DNA of 64,000 nt from Betaproteobacteria bacterium. GTDB taxonomy: Bacteria > Pseudomonadota > Gammaproteobacteria > Burkholderiales > Casimicrobiaceae. Location: positions 1-64,000 of the forward strand of contig READ01000018.1 in the NCBI GenBank assembly GCA_004293675.1. Reading direction: 5' to 3'. Position numbers and translations under genes: made by a program. The notes below the pieces were generated by a model, which saw nothing but the letters and a program-made list of their open reading frames with translations, did no database searches and had not been told where the DNA came from. This document shows positions 35,158-45,264 of this stretch, piece after piece. Position 1 is the stretch's first letter, and each line of letters starts with the position of its first letter.

Positions 35158-35907
35158 TCACATCGTCGCTCGGAGGAATGCAAAAATCGCAGCGCTAACG
35201 TCCTTTTCGTAACCGGCAAAGTAGTGATCGGCTTTGGCAATCATCACCTGTTTTGATTGTGGAAGCAGCCACAGGTGGATTCGTCGAAGCCACGCTTTGC
35301 TCAAGTTCGATGGAAGGTCGTTTTCGCCATACAGATCAAGCACCGGCAACGCGTTTGCGCCCAACGGCAACAGTCGCCCCGTCACGCCGATAGCAATCCA
35401 CGCGGTGTAGGGTGAGCGCGCCGCGCTCTGTAAGTAAACATTACTCATCCAAGCGCCCATGCTGTGTGACACCAAAGCGATCTTTGTGTAGCCGCGTTCG
35501 CTTAGCCATTCGTGTGCCCGCGCAATGCGCGAGCCGGCATCTGGAAACGTCGTCTGGTACGCCTCGGGGGTGGCTCCCTCGGCGGCAAGTACCGGCATTT
35601 GGATCGACAGCGTTGCGTATCCAGCGTCGGCGAGCAACACGCGAAGCCGACCTATCAGACCAAAGTCTGGGTTGACGCCGACGCCGTGCACCAACACGAT
35701 AGCAACGTCTTTCTGTGTGCCTTCGGTGAAGATCGCAAAGAAGTCGGTGCCCTCTTTGCGATTCAGCGTTACCGCGTCTCCGACCACGATGTTGGGCTCA
35801 ACCTCCGCCCGCCAACGCGCCTCGCGGGCGGCATCCGACTGCGCAAACGCTGACGCTACAAAGAGCGCTGTTAACGCTGCGCCGCCGCGCAGCAACAGCT
35901 TGCGCAT
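35158..35907 (-). CDS. Exported alpha/beta-hydrolase (DUF3530-like)
   Basis: About 249 residues. A signal peptide ends near AFAQS (about 23). The fold markers are VLVHGVGVNPDFGLIGRL near 75, the nucleophile elbow VSHSMGAW near 147, and a C-terminal IAKADHYFAGYE with the likely catalytic His. The family is of exported hydrolases of unknown substrate. ATG at 35907 is used; a GTG at 35916 overlaps the maeB stop (GTGA) and would add three residues, suggesting translation coupled to maeB. Confidence 0.75.
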   Translation of the reverse strand: MRKLLLRGGAALTALFVASAFAQSDAAREARWRAEVEPNIVVGDAVTLNRKEGTDFFAIFTEGTQKDVAIVLVHGVGVNPDFGLIGRLRVLLADAGYATLSIQMPVLAAEGATPEAYQTTFPDAGSRIARAHEWLSERGYTKIALVSHSMGAWMSNVYLQSAARSPYTAWIAIGVTGRLLPLGANALPVLDLYGENDLPSNLSKAWLRRIHLWLLPQSKQVMIAKADHYFAGYEKDVSAAIFAFLRATM

Positions 35908-35912
35908 GGCGT

Positions 35913-38216
35913 TCACAACAGCGGCGACTGGCGTACGTTGTTGGCGTCAACCACAGCAAGTGCCGCCATGTTGACAATGCGCCGCACGGTGGCGCTCGGT
36001 GTCAAGATATGCACTGGCTTCGCGCAGCCCAGCAAAATGGGCCCAATCGCGACGTTGTTACCCGCGCCGGTCTTCAACAAGTTGTAGGCAATATTCGCCG
36101 CGTCGATGTTTGGGCACACCAGCAAATTCGCCGAGCCGGTGAGCGTTGATCCAATGCCACGACGGCTCTCTTCGTCAAGCGCGCTGTCGCCGTGCATTTC
36201 GCCATCCACTTCCATCGTGGGCGCTTTGCTGCGCAAAATGGCGAGCGTATCGCGCATTTTGACCGCCGACGGATGATTCGAGGTGCCGAAATTCGAGTGC
36301 GAGAGCAGCGCGACCTTGGGCTCGATACCGAACCGACGCAGCTCTTCGGCGGCCATGATTGTGATCTCGGCGAGCTGCTCGGCGGTCGGATCGTAATTGA
36401 CGTGTGTGTCGACCAAAAACACCAGGCGGTTGGGCAGCATGATGCCGTTCATGGCCGCGTATTCGTGGGCATCTTTGCGCATGCCGAGTACCTGATCGAT
36501 GTAGTGCAAATGCAAATCGTGCGTGCCGAAAGTGCCGCAGATCATGGCATCGGCGTCGCCCTTTCTCACCATCATCGTACCGATCAAGGTTAAACGGCGG
36601 CGCATCTCGATTTTGGCGAGCTGCTCGGTCACGCCTTTGCGCTGAGTGAGCTGGTGATAGGTCTGCCAGTAGTCACGGTAGCGCGCGTCTTGCTCGGGGT
36701 TGACGAGTTCAACGTCAACGCCGACCGTCATTCGCAGCCCGAATTTTTCTACGCGCTGAGCAAACACTGCAGGCCGAGCGATCACGATCGGATGGGCAAT
36801 GCCCTCATCGATCACCACTTGAATGGCGCGCATCACGCGCTCTTCTTCGCCCTCGGCAAACACCACGCGCTTGGGCGATTTTTTTGCCGCGCTGAAGATC
36901 GGTTTCATCACGGCGCCTGAGTGATACACAAATTGCGCGAGCTGCTGCTTGTAGGCGTCAAAATCCTTAATCGGACGCTGCGCCACGCCCGAGTCCATGG
37001 CCGCTTTAGCCACTGCTGGCGCGATGCGCACGATCAGGCGTGGGTCAAAGGGTTTCGGGATCAAATATTCGGGACCGAACGAGAGCGTCCCACTGTCTCC
37101 GTAAGCTGCGGCGACTTGATCGTTTTGTTCGGCCATCGCCAAATCAGCAATGGCTTTCACCGCGGCGAGCTTCATCGCTTCATTGACAACCGTTGCGCCC
37201 ACATCGAGCGCGCCGCGGAAAATAAACGGAAAACAAAGCACGTTGTTAATCTGATTCGGATAGTCCGTGCGACCCGTAGCGATGATGGCATCAGGCCGCG
37301 CAGCTTTGGCCAGATCGGGCATGATTTCGGGCTCGGGATTGGCGAGCGCGAAGATGAGCGGGCTCTGGGCCATTTTGGCAAGCCATTCGGGTTTGATGAC
37401 CCGAGCGGCGGACAGCCCCAGAAATACGTCTGCACCATCGAGCAATTGATCCACCGTGCGCAGATCGGTTTTTTGCGCGTAACGGGCTTTGTTGTCATCC
37501 ATCTCTTCAACGCGGCCTTGGTAGACGACGCCTTTGATATCGCTCGCCCAGATGTTTTCTCGTTTGATGCCAATGGCAACGAGCATGTCAAGGCAGGCGA
37601 GCGCCGCCGCGCCCGCGCCCGAGGTGACCACTTTGACGTCCTCGGGCTTTTTCCCCACCACGCGAAGGCCGTTCAAAATACCCGCACCGACGATGATTGC
37701 AGTGCCGTGCTGATCGTCATGGAAGACCGGAATCTTCATCCGCTCACGTAGCTTTCGCTCAACATAAAAACACTCGGGCGCCTTGATGTCTTCGAGGTTG
37801 ATGCCGCCAAAGGTGGGCTCAAGCGAGGCGATGATGTCGACCAATTTGTCGGGATCGAGCTCGTTGATTTCGATGTCGAAACAATCAATACCGGCGAATT
37901 TTTTGAAGAGGACGGCTTTGCCCTCCATTACGGGTTTGGCTGCGAGCGGGCCAATCGCCCCTAGCCCCAGCACCGCTGTGCCGTTGGTCACCACGCCCAC
38001 CAAATTGCCGCGCGAGGTCATGTTGAACGCCTCGGCCGGATCGCGCACGATTTCCTCGCACGCAAACGCCACGCCCGGCGAATAGGCCAACGCTAGATCG
38101 CGCTGGTTCGACAAGGTTTTGGTCGCGCTGATCTCGAGCTTGCCCGGTCTGGGCAAACGGTGATATTCGAGCGCGGCTTCTTTAAGATTCTGTGCGGCTT
38201 TGGTCTTGTGCGGCAT
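35913..38216 (-). CDS. maeB: NADP-dependent malic enzyme, MaeB type
   Basis: 767 residues. The malic enzyme part (1 to ~430) has [16 protein letters not shown] near 35, [21 protein letters not shown] near 160 and [17 protein letters not shown] near 190 (NADP site). The phosphotransacetylase-like part (about 430-767) has [16 protein letters not shown] near 437 and [16 protein letters not shown]. The PTA-like domain is regulatory (acetyl-CoA responsive) and not catalytic in known MaeB. It oxidatively decarboxylates malate to pyruvate with NADPH. ATG at 38216. Confidence 0.95.
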   Translation of the reverse strand: MPHKTKAAQNLKEAALEYHRLPRPGKLEISATKTLSNQRDLALAYSPGVAFACEEIVRDPAEAFNMTSRGNLVGVVTNGTAVLGLGAIGPLAAKPVMEGKAVLFKKFAGIDCFDIEINELDPDKLVDIIASLEPTFGGINLEDIKAPECFYVERKLRERMKIPVFHDDQHGTAIIVGAGILNGLRVVGKKPEDVKVVTSGAGAAALACLDMLVAIGIKRENIWASDIKGVVYQGRVEEMDDNKARYAQKTDLRTVDQLLDGADVFLGLSAARVIKPEWLAKMAQSPLIFALANPEPEIMPDLAKAARPDAIIATGRTDYPNQINNVLCFPFIFRGALDVGATVVNEAMKLAAVKAIADLAMAEQNDQVAAAYGDSGTLSFGPEYLIPKPFDPRLIVRIAPAVAKAAMDSGVAQRPIKDFDAYKQQLAQFVYHSGAVMKPIFSAAKKSPKRVVFAEGEEERVMRAIQVVIDEGIAHPIVIARPAVFAQRVEKFGLRMTVGVDVELVNPEQDARYRDYWQTYHQLTQRKGVTEQLAKIEMRRRLTLIGTMMVRKGDADAMICGTFGTHDLHLHYIDQVLGMRKDAHEYAAMNGIMLPNRLVFLVDTHVNYDPTAEQLAEITIMAAEELRRFGIEPKVALLSHSNFGTSNHPSAVKMRDTLAILRSKAPTMEVDGEMHGDSALDEESRRGIGSTLTGSANLLVCPNIDAANIAYNLLKTGAGNNVAIGPILLGCAKPVHILTPSATVRRIVNMAALAVVDANNVRQSPLL

Positions 38217-38445
38217 GGTGTGGGGTGTTCTAGGAATTAATATTCCAACAGGTGGAAACGGTTTCCGAATTGTAAAGTCGCGAAACTGGCTGTAACGTGC
38301 AATTGTCCGTTTTTACGCGATCTCACCAAATACTTTTTGTGCATGGAAGCACGATCGCACCGCATAAACGGAGAAAATCTAGCCAATACCCGGCAGCCGC
38401 GTCTTCAACCTGACTGCAACATTGTCTTCGCAACCAAAGTTCATC

Positions 38446-39966
38446 ATGAGCAACATCGAATTACACCTCAGCGCCACCGAAATCGGCCACTACATCAACG
38501 GCGCTCCTATCGCTGGCAACTCAACCCGCTTCGGAGAGGTCTTCAACCCCGCAACGGGTGCCTTAACCCGAAAAGTAGCGCTCGCCAACGACGCCGAAGT
38601 CGCCCGCGCGGTGGCTGCTGCAAAGGCCGCGTTTCCGGCCTGGGCGGACACGCCACCGATTCGACGGGCGCGAGTCATTTTTAAGTTCCTAGAGCTTATG
38701 AATGCAAACAAAGACCTATTGGCCGCTGCCATCACCGCAGAACACGGCAAGGTATTCACCGATGCGCAAGGCGAAGTGTCGCGCGCCATTGACGTGGTCG
38801 AATTTGCCTGCGGCATTCCACAGCTCCTCAAGGGCGACTACACCGATCAAGTCTCAACCGGCATCGACAACTGGACGATGCGCCAACCGCTGGGCGTGGT
38901 GGCCGGCATCACGCCGTTTAACTTCCCCACCATGGTGCCCGCATGGATGTTCCCGGTGGCCATTGCCTGTGGCAACACCTTCATTTTGAAGCCCTCGCCG
39001 ACCGATCCAACACCCTCGCTCATGATGGCCGACCTGTGGAAACAAGCGGGATTGCCAGACGGCGTTTTTAACGTCGTCCAGGGCGACAAAGTGGCTGTGG
39101 ACGCGCTGCTGACTCACCCCGAAGTGAAAGCCATTTCGTTCGTGGGCTCGACCCCGATTGCCAACTACATTTACGAGACTGGCGCTCGCCACGGCAAACG
39201 CGTGCAAGCGCTGGGTGGTGCAAAGAATCACCTGGTGGTGATGCCCGATGCTGATATCGATCAGGTGGTTGATGCGCTGATCGGCTCGGCCTATGGCTCA
39301 GCGGGCGAGCGTTGCATGGCCATTTCGGTGGCGGTGTTGGTTGGAGACGCTGCCGACAAAGTCATGCCTAAATTGATTGAACGCACCAAAACCTTAAAGA
39401 TTAAAAACGGCGTGGAGATCGATGCCGAAATGGGCCCGATTGTGACCAAGGTGGCATTGGATCGAATCACTGGCTACATCGATGACGGGGTCAAATCGGG
39501 CGCAGAATTGCTGGTCGATGGCCGCGGATTCAAGCTGGCCGGCCATGAGAAGGGTTTCTGGTTAGGCGGCACCCTGTTCGATCACGTCACACCCGAGATG
39601 CGAATTTACAAAGAGGAGATTTTCGGCCCCGTGCTCTCCTGCGTTCGGGTCAAGGATTTCTCTGCAGCGGTGGAACTCATCAACGCCCATGAATTTGGCA
39701 ATGGCGTAAGTTGCTTCACGCGCGATGGCAATGTCGCCCGTGAATTTTCACGGCGCATCGAAGTGGGAATGGTCGGCATCAACGTGCCGATTCCCGTACC
39801 CATGGCGTGGCACGGCTTTGGCGGTTGGAAACGTTCACTGTTTGGCGACATGCATGCCTACGGCGAGGAAGGCGTGCGCTTTTACACCAAGCAAAAGAGC
39901 ATCATGCAGCGCTGGCCCGAATCAATCGGCAAGGGCGCTGAATTTGTGATGCCCACAGCGAAGTAG
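38446..39966 (+). CDS. mmsA: Methylmalonate-semialdehyde dehydrogenase (CoA-acylating)
   Basis: About 506 residues of the aldehyde dehydrogenase fold. It has [22 protein letters not shown]-type sequence near 150, the nucleophile in [17 protein letters not shown] (Cys near 287) and [17 protein letters not shown] near 460, all typical of MmsA. The enzyme converts methylmalonate or malonate semialdehyde to propionyl- or acetyl-CoA in valine and beta-alanine breakdown. The active site does not use the general-base Glu of other ALDHs. The ATG at 38446 (MSNIEL) is chosen over an upstream TTG. No mmsB next to it. Confidence 0.93.
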   Translation: MSNIELHLSATEIGHYINGAPIAGNSTRFGEVFNPATGALTRKVALANDAEVARAVAAAKAAFPAWADTPPIRRARVIFKFLELMNANKDLLAAAITAEHGKVFTDAQGEVSRAIDVVEFACGIPQLLKGDYTDQVSTGIDNWTMRQPLGVVAGITPFNFPTMVPAWMFPVAIACGNTFILKPSPTDPTPSLMMADLWKQAGLPDGVFNVVQGDKVAVDALLTHPEVKAISFVGSTPIANYIYETGARHGKRVQALGGAKNHLVVMPDADIDQVVDALIGSAYGSAGERCMAISVAVLVGDAADKVMPKLIERTKTLKIKNGVEIDAEMGPIVTKVALDRITGYIDDGVKSGAELLVDGRGFKLAGHEKGFWLGGTLFDHVTPEMRIYKEEIFGPVLSCVRVKDFSAAVELINAHEFGNGVSCFTRDGNVAREFSRRIEVGMVGINVPIPVPMAWHGFGGWKRSLFGDMHAYGEEGVRFYTKQKSIMQRWPESIGKGAEFVMPTAK

Positions 39967-40250
39967 ACCAAAATCCACGACCGACAAAGGTTTACAGAGA
40001 TCCATCGTGCGCAAGGCGCAAAGCGGGTGCCCCGCTGCAGAAATCTGCGGCCATCCGCTTCTAATCCGCGCAAATCTGCGTCAAAAATATCTCTCACTTC
40101 AGCCGCCGAATCACCTCGTTCTATGAACGATCCGTCGCCGATTGCGATGCGCCACCAAGCAACGATTACTAGTAACGTCTCGCTCAAGAGACGCCTAGAC
40201 GTTGCCGCAACGGCCGACACCACGGAGCACTTGCAAGCACCAAAAAACTC
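39967..40250. other. Intergenic stretch with AATCTGCG half-repeats
   Basis: No gene is seen between mmsA and the antitoxin gene. The part at 40040-40085 carries AAATCTGCGGCC and AAATCTGCGTCAAAA, the words also found at 20869-21030 and 46964-47047. Confidence 0.5.
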
Positions 40251-40271
40251 GGTAATAATTTGTTTATTACC
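40251..40271. promoter_or_regulatory. Palindromic operator candidate of the VapBC-like pair
   Basis: GGTAATAA and TTATTACC flank a 5-base centre: a perfect 21-base dyad ending 22 bases before the antitoxin ATG. Type II antitoxins usually repress their own promoter at such a dyad. The AT content also fits an overlapping promoter. Confidence 0.65.
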
Positions 40272-40293
40272 ATAGCCGCCGTGCAGTTAAATT

Positions 40294-40578
40294 ATGACCA
40301 CAACAGTAAAGTTGCCTAACGCGCTCGAGATGAATTTGCGCCAGCACTGCGCGGTTTCCGGCGAAAGCATCAGCGACGTCATTCGCGTCGCGCTTGAGGC
40401 GCATCTTGCTTCGGTGAGCGCGGTTCATGCCCGCTCGGCGCATGCGCTCGGCAGCGAATTCTTTGGTCGCTACGCGGGGCCCGTCGATCTCTCTGAGCGC
40501 TACCGCGAAGCGCGTGCTGGACTGTGGGATGACGTTGCTACCGCCAAATCCGCGCGCCGCCGCCAAGGCGCTGCGTGA
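40294..40578 (+). CDS. Ribbon-helix-helix antitoxin candidate (VapB-like)
   Basis: 94 residues. The N-terminal 45 residues (TTTVKLPNALEMNLRQHC, then GESISDVIRVALEAHLA) match the short beta strand plus two helices of ribbon-helix-helix (CopG/MetJ) DNA-binding proteins. The remainder, rich in charged and Ala residues, would wrap the toxin. Its stop TGA overlaps the ATG of the PIN toxin gene (TGATG). Function as antitoxin is inferred from neighbour, fold and the upstream dyad. Confidence 0.75.
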   Translation: MTTTVKLPNALEMNLRQHCAVSGESISDVIRVALEAHLASVSAVHARSAHALGSEFFGRYAGPVDLSERYREARAGLWDDVATAKSARRRQGAA

Positions 40579-41066
40579 TGGCAGCTCGAAAGAGTACGGT
40601 GCTGACCGCCCGCGAAGCAGCGCCGCCACCTTATGGGCCGCCGGGTGCCAGCGTCTTGGTTGACAGCGGTCCGCTGCTGGCCCTCTTCAACCGATCGGAT
40701 CGCTGGCATACAAAGGTTTCGCAGTGGCTGCTCACCAACCCGAGCGTGCAGCTTGTCACCACATGGAGCGTGCTGACGGAGGCGTGCGCGATGCTCGCGC
40801 GCCGTGTTCACAACGAAGCGGCGCTTGATGTGCTGCGCTGGGCGCTTCGGGGCGGGATCACTGTTGACGGCGCGCCGCAAGATGCATTGGTGACGGTGCT
40901 TGCCGTGAGCGAGCGGTTCGCCGATTTGCCGTTTGACCTGGCCGATGCGTCGGTGGCTGAAGCGGCTGCGCGGCTGCGCATTCGGCGAATTCTCAGTATC
41001 GATTCAGATTTCGACGTGTACCGAGATCAAGCCGGACGGGCATTGAAAAATGTGTTGCTGGCCTAA
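40578..41066 (+). CDS. PIN-domain ribonuclease toxin candidate (VapC-like)
   Basis: About 162 residues. A PIN domain begins at VLVDSGPLLALFNRSDRWH near 27, giving the first acidic residue. The second is in WSVLTEACAML near 65, and FDLADASVAEAAARLRIRRILSIDSDFDVY near 122-152 provides the others. Such toxins cleave RNA. An N-terminal Pro/Ala-rich extension of about 25 residues is unusual. A GTG one codon earlier (40575) is the alternative start. The operon appears intact, unlike the VapC fragment at 60443-60683. Confidence 0.8.
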   Translation: MAARKSTVLTAREAAPPPYGPPGASVLVDSGPLLALFNRSDRWHTKVSQWLLTNPSVQLVTTWSVLTEACAMLARRVHNEAALDVLRWALRGGITVDGAPQDALVTVLAVSERFADLPFDLADASVAEAAARLRIRRILSIDSDFDVYRDQAGRALKNVLLA

Positions 41067-41090
41067 GCTGTACTTGCCACACAGCCGTAG

Positions 41091-42047
41091 TCAAGCAAAT
41101 CGCGGATTGGCACTGGCCAGATAAAACCATTCGTTCCCTACGGCGGCGGACGCATTCGGAAACACGATCCAACCGTCCTGCGGTGCGCGCATCTGCTCAC
41201 CGTTCACCCGCGTGCCAATGAGCTCACCTTTTTTTAGCGGATCGAAGCTTTGCCACGGCTTGGTAAACGCATCATCAGCGTGAACTTTGTCGATCACTTC
41301 AAACAGCCGAAGACCTTCCATCGCGCGCGGACCCGGATCGGTTTCGTTCACGATTCCGAGATGCGCGAGCGTATTTCGAATCGCTTGGTAGCCAACGTTT
41401 GGCGCGTTGGGGTCGCTGTGTTGACCGCATTCCAACGTAATCGCCCAACCACCGACCGAGCGCATGTATTCGGTCGTGCCCACACCGTACTGCGGATCAA
41501 GCTCGGTGCTATCGAGTTCGGCCGGACGACTTGTTCGCCGACGCTCAACACCGGTGGCGTACGTATCGAGCCAACCGTCGACGACTCGGTCCACGCCCAA
41601 GCGAGTGACCAGCGCCATCTCTTCGTTGGCAAACTTAAACGGTTGTAATTTGCCGTCGTTGTTTTGCGGACCCACTGTCGCAAACGGCCGACCCTGCGCT
41701 TGGAACGAATGCAAATCGAGCAGCGTGTCGTGCGCCCTTAACAACGGACAGAGCCAGTTGGCGACAACATCTTCAAATTCTCTGGGCACCGCCTCTGGTC
41801 GCAATCGGCGGTTGAGGTTTCGGTCGCCATTACGCGTATTCTGCGCATACGCTTTGGGATTGGTGACGGGCACGAACGTCACCGTGCCTTTGGCAATTTG
41901 AATCTTTCCCGCGTCGATTTCTTCGATGATGCGGGTGATAGCAACAGTGCCACATTTTTCGCTACCGTGAACCGCGCCCAGCACGATGAGCTTGGGGCCG
42001 TCCGCGCCTTTGGTGGACGTGTAAGAGACTGATTTGAAGGGTTGCAT
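41091..42047 (-). CDS. Succinylglutamate desuccinylase/aspartoacylase-type deacylase
   Basis: About 318 residues of the M14 zinc carboxypeptidase-like family. Zinc ligands fit HGSEKCG (near 27-33) and the later LLDLHSFQAQG (near 108), with TNPKAYAQNTRNGDRNLNRRL near 65 as the substrate-binding Arg/Asn stretch, and ITLECGQHSD near 205 with the catalytic Glu. It hydrolyses an N-acyl amino acid or similar amide; the exact substrate is unknown and argAST-type neighbours are absent. Start at 42047 (MQPFKS). Divergent from the MFS gene. Confidence 0.78.
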   Translation of the reverse strand: MQPFKSVSYTSTKGADGPKLIVLGAVHGSEKCGTVAITRIIEEIDAGKIQIAKGTVTFVPVTNPKAYAQNTRNGDRNLNRRLRPEAVPREFEDVVANWLCPLLRAHDTLLDLHSFQAQGRPFATVGPQNNDGKLQPFKFANEEMALVTRLGVDRVVDGWLDTYATGVERRRTSRPAELDSTELDPQYGVGTTEYMRSVGGWAITLECGQHSDPNAPNVGYQAIRNTLAHLGIVNETDPGPRAMEGLRLFEVIDKVHADDAFTKPWQSFDPLKKGELIGTRVNGEQMRAPQDGWIVFPNASAAVGNEWFYLASANPRFA

Positions 42048-42154
42048 AGTGAGCTGATTATCGCAATCCAACGGTGTCACCGCAATTGACGACGCTTAAA
42101 ACGAGTGTGAGACCCAGCTGATCGACTACGTAGCGCGGAGCGTAAAATTGAGCC

Positions 42155-43375
42155 GTGCTCGCCATCTTTCGCGCTCTCCCGCCGTTTCTCCTTCCGCTCA
42201 TCCTCATTAGCATGACAGGCCATATGGCGCTATCGGGCGGGCGCGTTGCGGGCTCGCTATTCACGCTTAAATCGGGTTCGCCTGAGTTCTTTGTGGGCGT
42301 GTTCATGGCGCTCTTTTCGATCATTCCGATGTTTGCGTCGATCGCCATTGGTCGATGGGTTGATCGCGTTGGAGCAACACGTGTGCTTCGAGCGGGCGTC
42401 TGCTTGGTGATGTTCGGTGCTTGGTTACCAGTAATCTGGCTAACCGTTCCGTCGTTGCTCGTCACAGCGGTGTTGATCGGATTTGGCTTCAACGTGCTCT
42501 CCGTTGCAGCACAGCACACGGTGGGCTATTTGGTCGATGGCGCATCTCCTTCGCAGCGGCTCGCCAATTTCGGTTGGTACGCGATGGGGCATTCGACCTC
42601 GAGCACGTTGGGTCCGCTGCTCGCTGGTGTGATGATTGATGCGTTCGGATTTCGCCCAGCGTTTGCATCGTTGGCGGTGTTCAGTTGTGTGTCAGCGTGG
42701 CTGGTGTTTCGCTGGGCGACTGGATTACCGCGCGCTGAGCCAATTGCGTTGCCCGCCGCGGAGGCTGGTGAAGCCAAGCCCGCATCACCACACATTTTGG
42801 ACCTCCTTGCGACGCCACAACTGCGACGAATTTATTGGGTGAACTTAGTGATGTCGTCGTCGTGGGATTTGTTTATCGTCATGTTGCCGGTGTTTGGGGT
42901 GCGACAAGGATTCTCGGCATCGGTCATCGGCGCGGTGTTTTCACTGTTTGCTGTGGGTACTTTCATGAGCCGCGCAATGATGCCGTGGCTCTCGCGGCGC
43001 GCTTCGGAATGGCAGATCATCCGCGTCGTGGTGGTGGTCATCGCCGTGGTGTTCCTGATGCTGCCTTGGGCGGAGGTTGCGCCTGTGTTGATGGCGTTTG
43101 GGTTCGTATTTGGTTGCGCCGTTGGCATGAGCCAACCCAACATGCTATCGCTCGTGCACGCCGCTGCGCCACCGGGGCGAAGCGGTGAGGCCGTGGGGCT
43201 GCGCTCCGTCATTGGTAACAGCTGTTCGGTTGCGGTGCCGTTGGCTTTCGGGGCAGCGGTTGCGCCGTTTGGTATCTCGCCGCTCTTAGTGGGCGGGGGC
43301 GTGTTTTTCTGCTCCGCGATACCGGTGGCGCATCGCAGCGTGAAGGCTGCCACGCATCGCCCACGACTTGACTAA
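42155..43375 (+). CDS. MFS transporter
   Basis: 406 residues with 12 hydrophobic helices and the MFS loop motif ASIAIGRWVDRVGATRVLRAG between helices 2 and 3 (near 65-80). A cytoplasmic linker rich in Ala/Glu (about 195-215) splits two six-helix halves. The substrate is unknown; the overall look is of a drug or small-metabolite exporter. GTG at 42155 is the most N-terminal start. The PfkB kinase gene begins 46 bp after its stop on the same strand. Confidence 0.82.
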   Translation: MLAIFRALPPFLLPLILISMTGHMALSGGRVAGSLFTLKSGSPEFFVGVFMALFSIIPMFASIAIGRWVDRVGATRVLRAGVCLVMFGAWLPVIWLTVPSLLVTAVLIGFGFNVLSVAAQHTVGYLVDGASPSQRLANFGWYAMGHSTSSTLGPLLAGVMIDAFGFRPAFASLAVFSCVSAWLVFRWATGLPRAEPIALPAAEAGEAKPASPHILDLLATPQLRRIYWVNLVMSSSWDLFIVMLPVFGVRQGFSASVIGAVFSLFAVGTFMSRAMMPWLSRRASEWQIIRVVVVVIAVVFLMLPWAEVAPVLMAFGFVFGCAVGMSQPNMLSLVHAAAPPGRSGEAVGLRSVIGNSCSVAVPLAFGAAVAPFGISPLLVGGGVFFCSAIPVAHRSVKAATHRPRLD

Positions 43376-43421
43376 CCCCAGTGTTGTATCGAACGCTACT
43401 GCAAACAAATAGCCCTGCCCG

Positions 43422-44390
43422 ATGAATCTACTCAACACCCATAGCCGCGCGATCAAACCGATTCTCTGCGTCGGCGCTTGCGCCTGGACGACACTGTTTC
43501 GCGTTGATTCGCTGCCGCAAGGTTCCGTAAAAATCATTCCGAGTGACGCGCTGCAAATTGGCGACGGCATGAGTGCATCGGCAGCGTGTGCAATCGTGGC
43601 GCTGGGCGGGCGCGCTGAATTTTGGGCGCGCGTGGGTGACGACGCCAATGGCCGCGCGGCCATCGAATCGCTCAAAACTGCGGGCCTGAATTGCGATCAT
43701 GTCAAATTTGTCGACGGCGTGCGCGGCTCGTTTTGCTCGGTGATTATTGATTCGCAAGGCGAGCGCATCGTCATCCCGCGTCACGACCCAGCACTTCCGT
43801 CCAATGCCGATTGGCTGCCGCTTGATCGCATCGCTCGTGGCGATTTTTCAGCGGTGCTCACGGAGGTGCGTTGGCCCGAGGGCGCAGCCGCGGTGCTCGA
43901 TGCAGCGCGCCGCGCTGGCATACCCGCCATTCTCGACGGCGAGGCGACGGCCGATGGAGTACTCGAATCACTTTCCCGCAAAGCAACGCACGCGCTCTAC
44001 AGCGAAACTGGACTCGCGCATCTGCTGGGTGATTCCAGCGACACGCTCGATGTCGCCGCCCAATTGCAGCTCGCACATGAGCGGTTTCCCACGCAGTTTT
44101 TAGGCGTAACGCTCGGGGCCGAAGGCTTCTATTGGCTCGACAGAGAGGGCGCCCTCAACCACGCCGAAGGACTTCTCGTAGACGCCGTTGACACGCTTGG
44201 CGCGGGTGACGTGTTTCACGGCGCTTATGCACTGGCGCTCGCCGAGGCAATGCCGCCGCACGACGCAGCGCGATTGGCCTGCGTGGCAGCAAGTTTGAAA
44301 TGCGAAAACTTCGGTGGGCGTTTGGGTGCACCCAGCCGCGCCGAGGTCGTCGACCGAGATCGAGCCGCGCGTCTGTCTGGTTCGATGTGA
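43422..44390 (+). CDS. PfkB-family sugar kinase
   Basis: 322 residues. N-terminal ILCVGACAWTTLFRVDSLP replaces the usual GGxxxD opening, with GDGMSASAACAIVALGGRAEFWARVGDDANG near 47-77 and the C-terminal PfkB signature DTLGAGDVFHGAYALAL near 260-276, where the Asp is the base. It phosphorylates a sugar or nucleoside, unspecified. The GMSASAA variant resembles ribokinase-like enzymes for keto-sugars. It may act with the MFS importer directly upstream. Confidence 0.82.
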   Translation: MNLLNTHSRAIKPILCVGACAWTTLFRVDSLPQGSVKIIPSDALQIGDGMSASAACAIVALGGRAEFWARVGDDANGRAAIESLKTAGLNCDHVKFVDGVRGSFCSVIIDSQGERIVIPRHDPALPSNADWLPLDRIARGDFSAVLTEVRWPEGAAAVLDAARRAGIPAILDGEATADGVLESLSRKATHALYSETGLAHLLGDSSDTLDVAAQLQLAHERFPTQFLGVTLGAEGFYWLDREGALNHAEGLLVDAVDTLGAGDVFHGAYALALAEAMPPHDAARLACVAASLKCENFGGRLGAPSRAEVVDRDRAARLSGSM

Positions 44391-44403
44391 GGAGTTCGAT
44401 ATA

Positions 44404-44519
44404 AGCTTTTCACGCAAAAGCCATGCAAAATATGGCGGTCAAGCCTATTTTTTATTGATTCATTCGCGTTAAAAAAGGCAGCTATTTCCTTATTTATATT
44501 GGCGTCTATTGAATAAGTT
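44404..44519. repeat. 116-bp AT-rich inverted-end element, copy F
   Basis: Left end: AGCTTTT, 9 bases, GCC, 10 bases, TGG, with GCCAT/ATGGC able to pair. Right end on the minus strand: AACTTAT, 9 bases, GCC, 10 bases, AGG. Length is 116 bp. It lies 13 bases after the PfkB stop, between convergent genes. Confidence 0.8.
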
Positions 44520-44622
44520 GAAGCCAACTACTCTAACAACGCGACGTCGGCGAGCATTGCTTGGTCATGAGCTGCGGCGTCGCCCGCACTACGTTTGAAC
44601 GCAAACAAGTGCCTGTGTGCAG

Positions 44623-45264
44623 CTATTCCAAGATCGCGATGTTCGAGAGCGCCGACAGCGCATCACACGACAAACCGGCCACCGCTTCAACCAAACGAAA
44701 ACCGTCGGGCGTGACATCAATCACCGCCAAATCGGTGTAGATGCGGCTCACACAATTCACCCCCGTAATTGGATAGCTGCATCGGGAAACCAGTTTGCTC
44801 TCGCCGGATTTGGTCAGGTGCTCCATCATCACCCACGTCTGTTTCGCGCCCACCGCCAAATCCATCGCGCCACCCACGGCGGGAATGTCGTCTTTGCTGC
44901 CCGTGTGCCAGTTGGCCAAATCACCGTTGGCAGCAACTTGAAATGCGCCGAGCACCGCTATGTCCAAGTGCCCAGCGCGCATCATGGCAAACGAATCAGC
45001 ACTGTGAAAAAACGAACCGCCGGGTAGCAGGGTGACGGGTTGTTTGCCCGCGTTAATCAAGTCGTAATCTTCGTCACCTTTTGACGGTGCTGGCCCCATG
45101 CCTAAGAGTCCGTTTTCGCTTTGCAAAAACACTTCAAAACCAGCGGCGAAATGATTGGCCACCATCGTCGGTAGCCCGATGCCTAAGTTGACGTACGCGC
45201 CTTCCGGTATGTCTTTGGCGACTCGCGCGGCTAGTTGTTCGCGAGTGAGTTTCGTGTAGCTCAT
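44623..45264 (-). CDS. pcaJ: 3-oxoadipate CoA-transferase subunit B
   Basis: 213 residues of the SCOT/PcaJ beta-subunit family: GAYVNLGIGLPTMVANHF near 22-39, and LQSENGLLGMGP near 48-59, where the Glu forms the CoA thioester. With PcaI it moves CoA from succinyl-CoA to 3-oxoadipate, the penultimate step of the beta-ketoadipate pathway. Acetoacetate CoA-transferase (ScoB/AtoA) is a close alternative; the pca genes 10 kb away favour 3-oxoadipate. The start overlaps the pcaI stop (ATGA). Confidence 0.85.
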   Translation of the reverse strand: MSYTKLTREQLAARVAKDIPEGAYVNLGIGLPTMVANHFAAGFEVFLQSENGLLGMGPAPSKGDEDYDLINAGKQPVTLLPGGSFFHSADSFAMMRAGHLDIAVLGAFQVAANGDLANWHTGSKDDIPAVGGAMDLAVGAKQTWVMMEHLTKSGESKLVSRCSYPITGVNCVSRIYTDLAVIDVTPDGFRLVEAVAGLSCDALSALSNIAILE

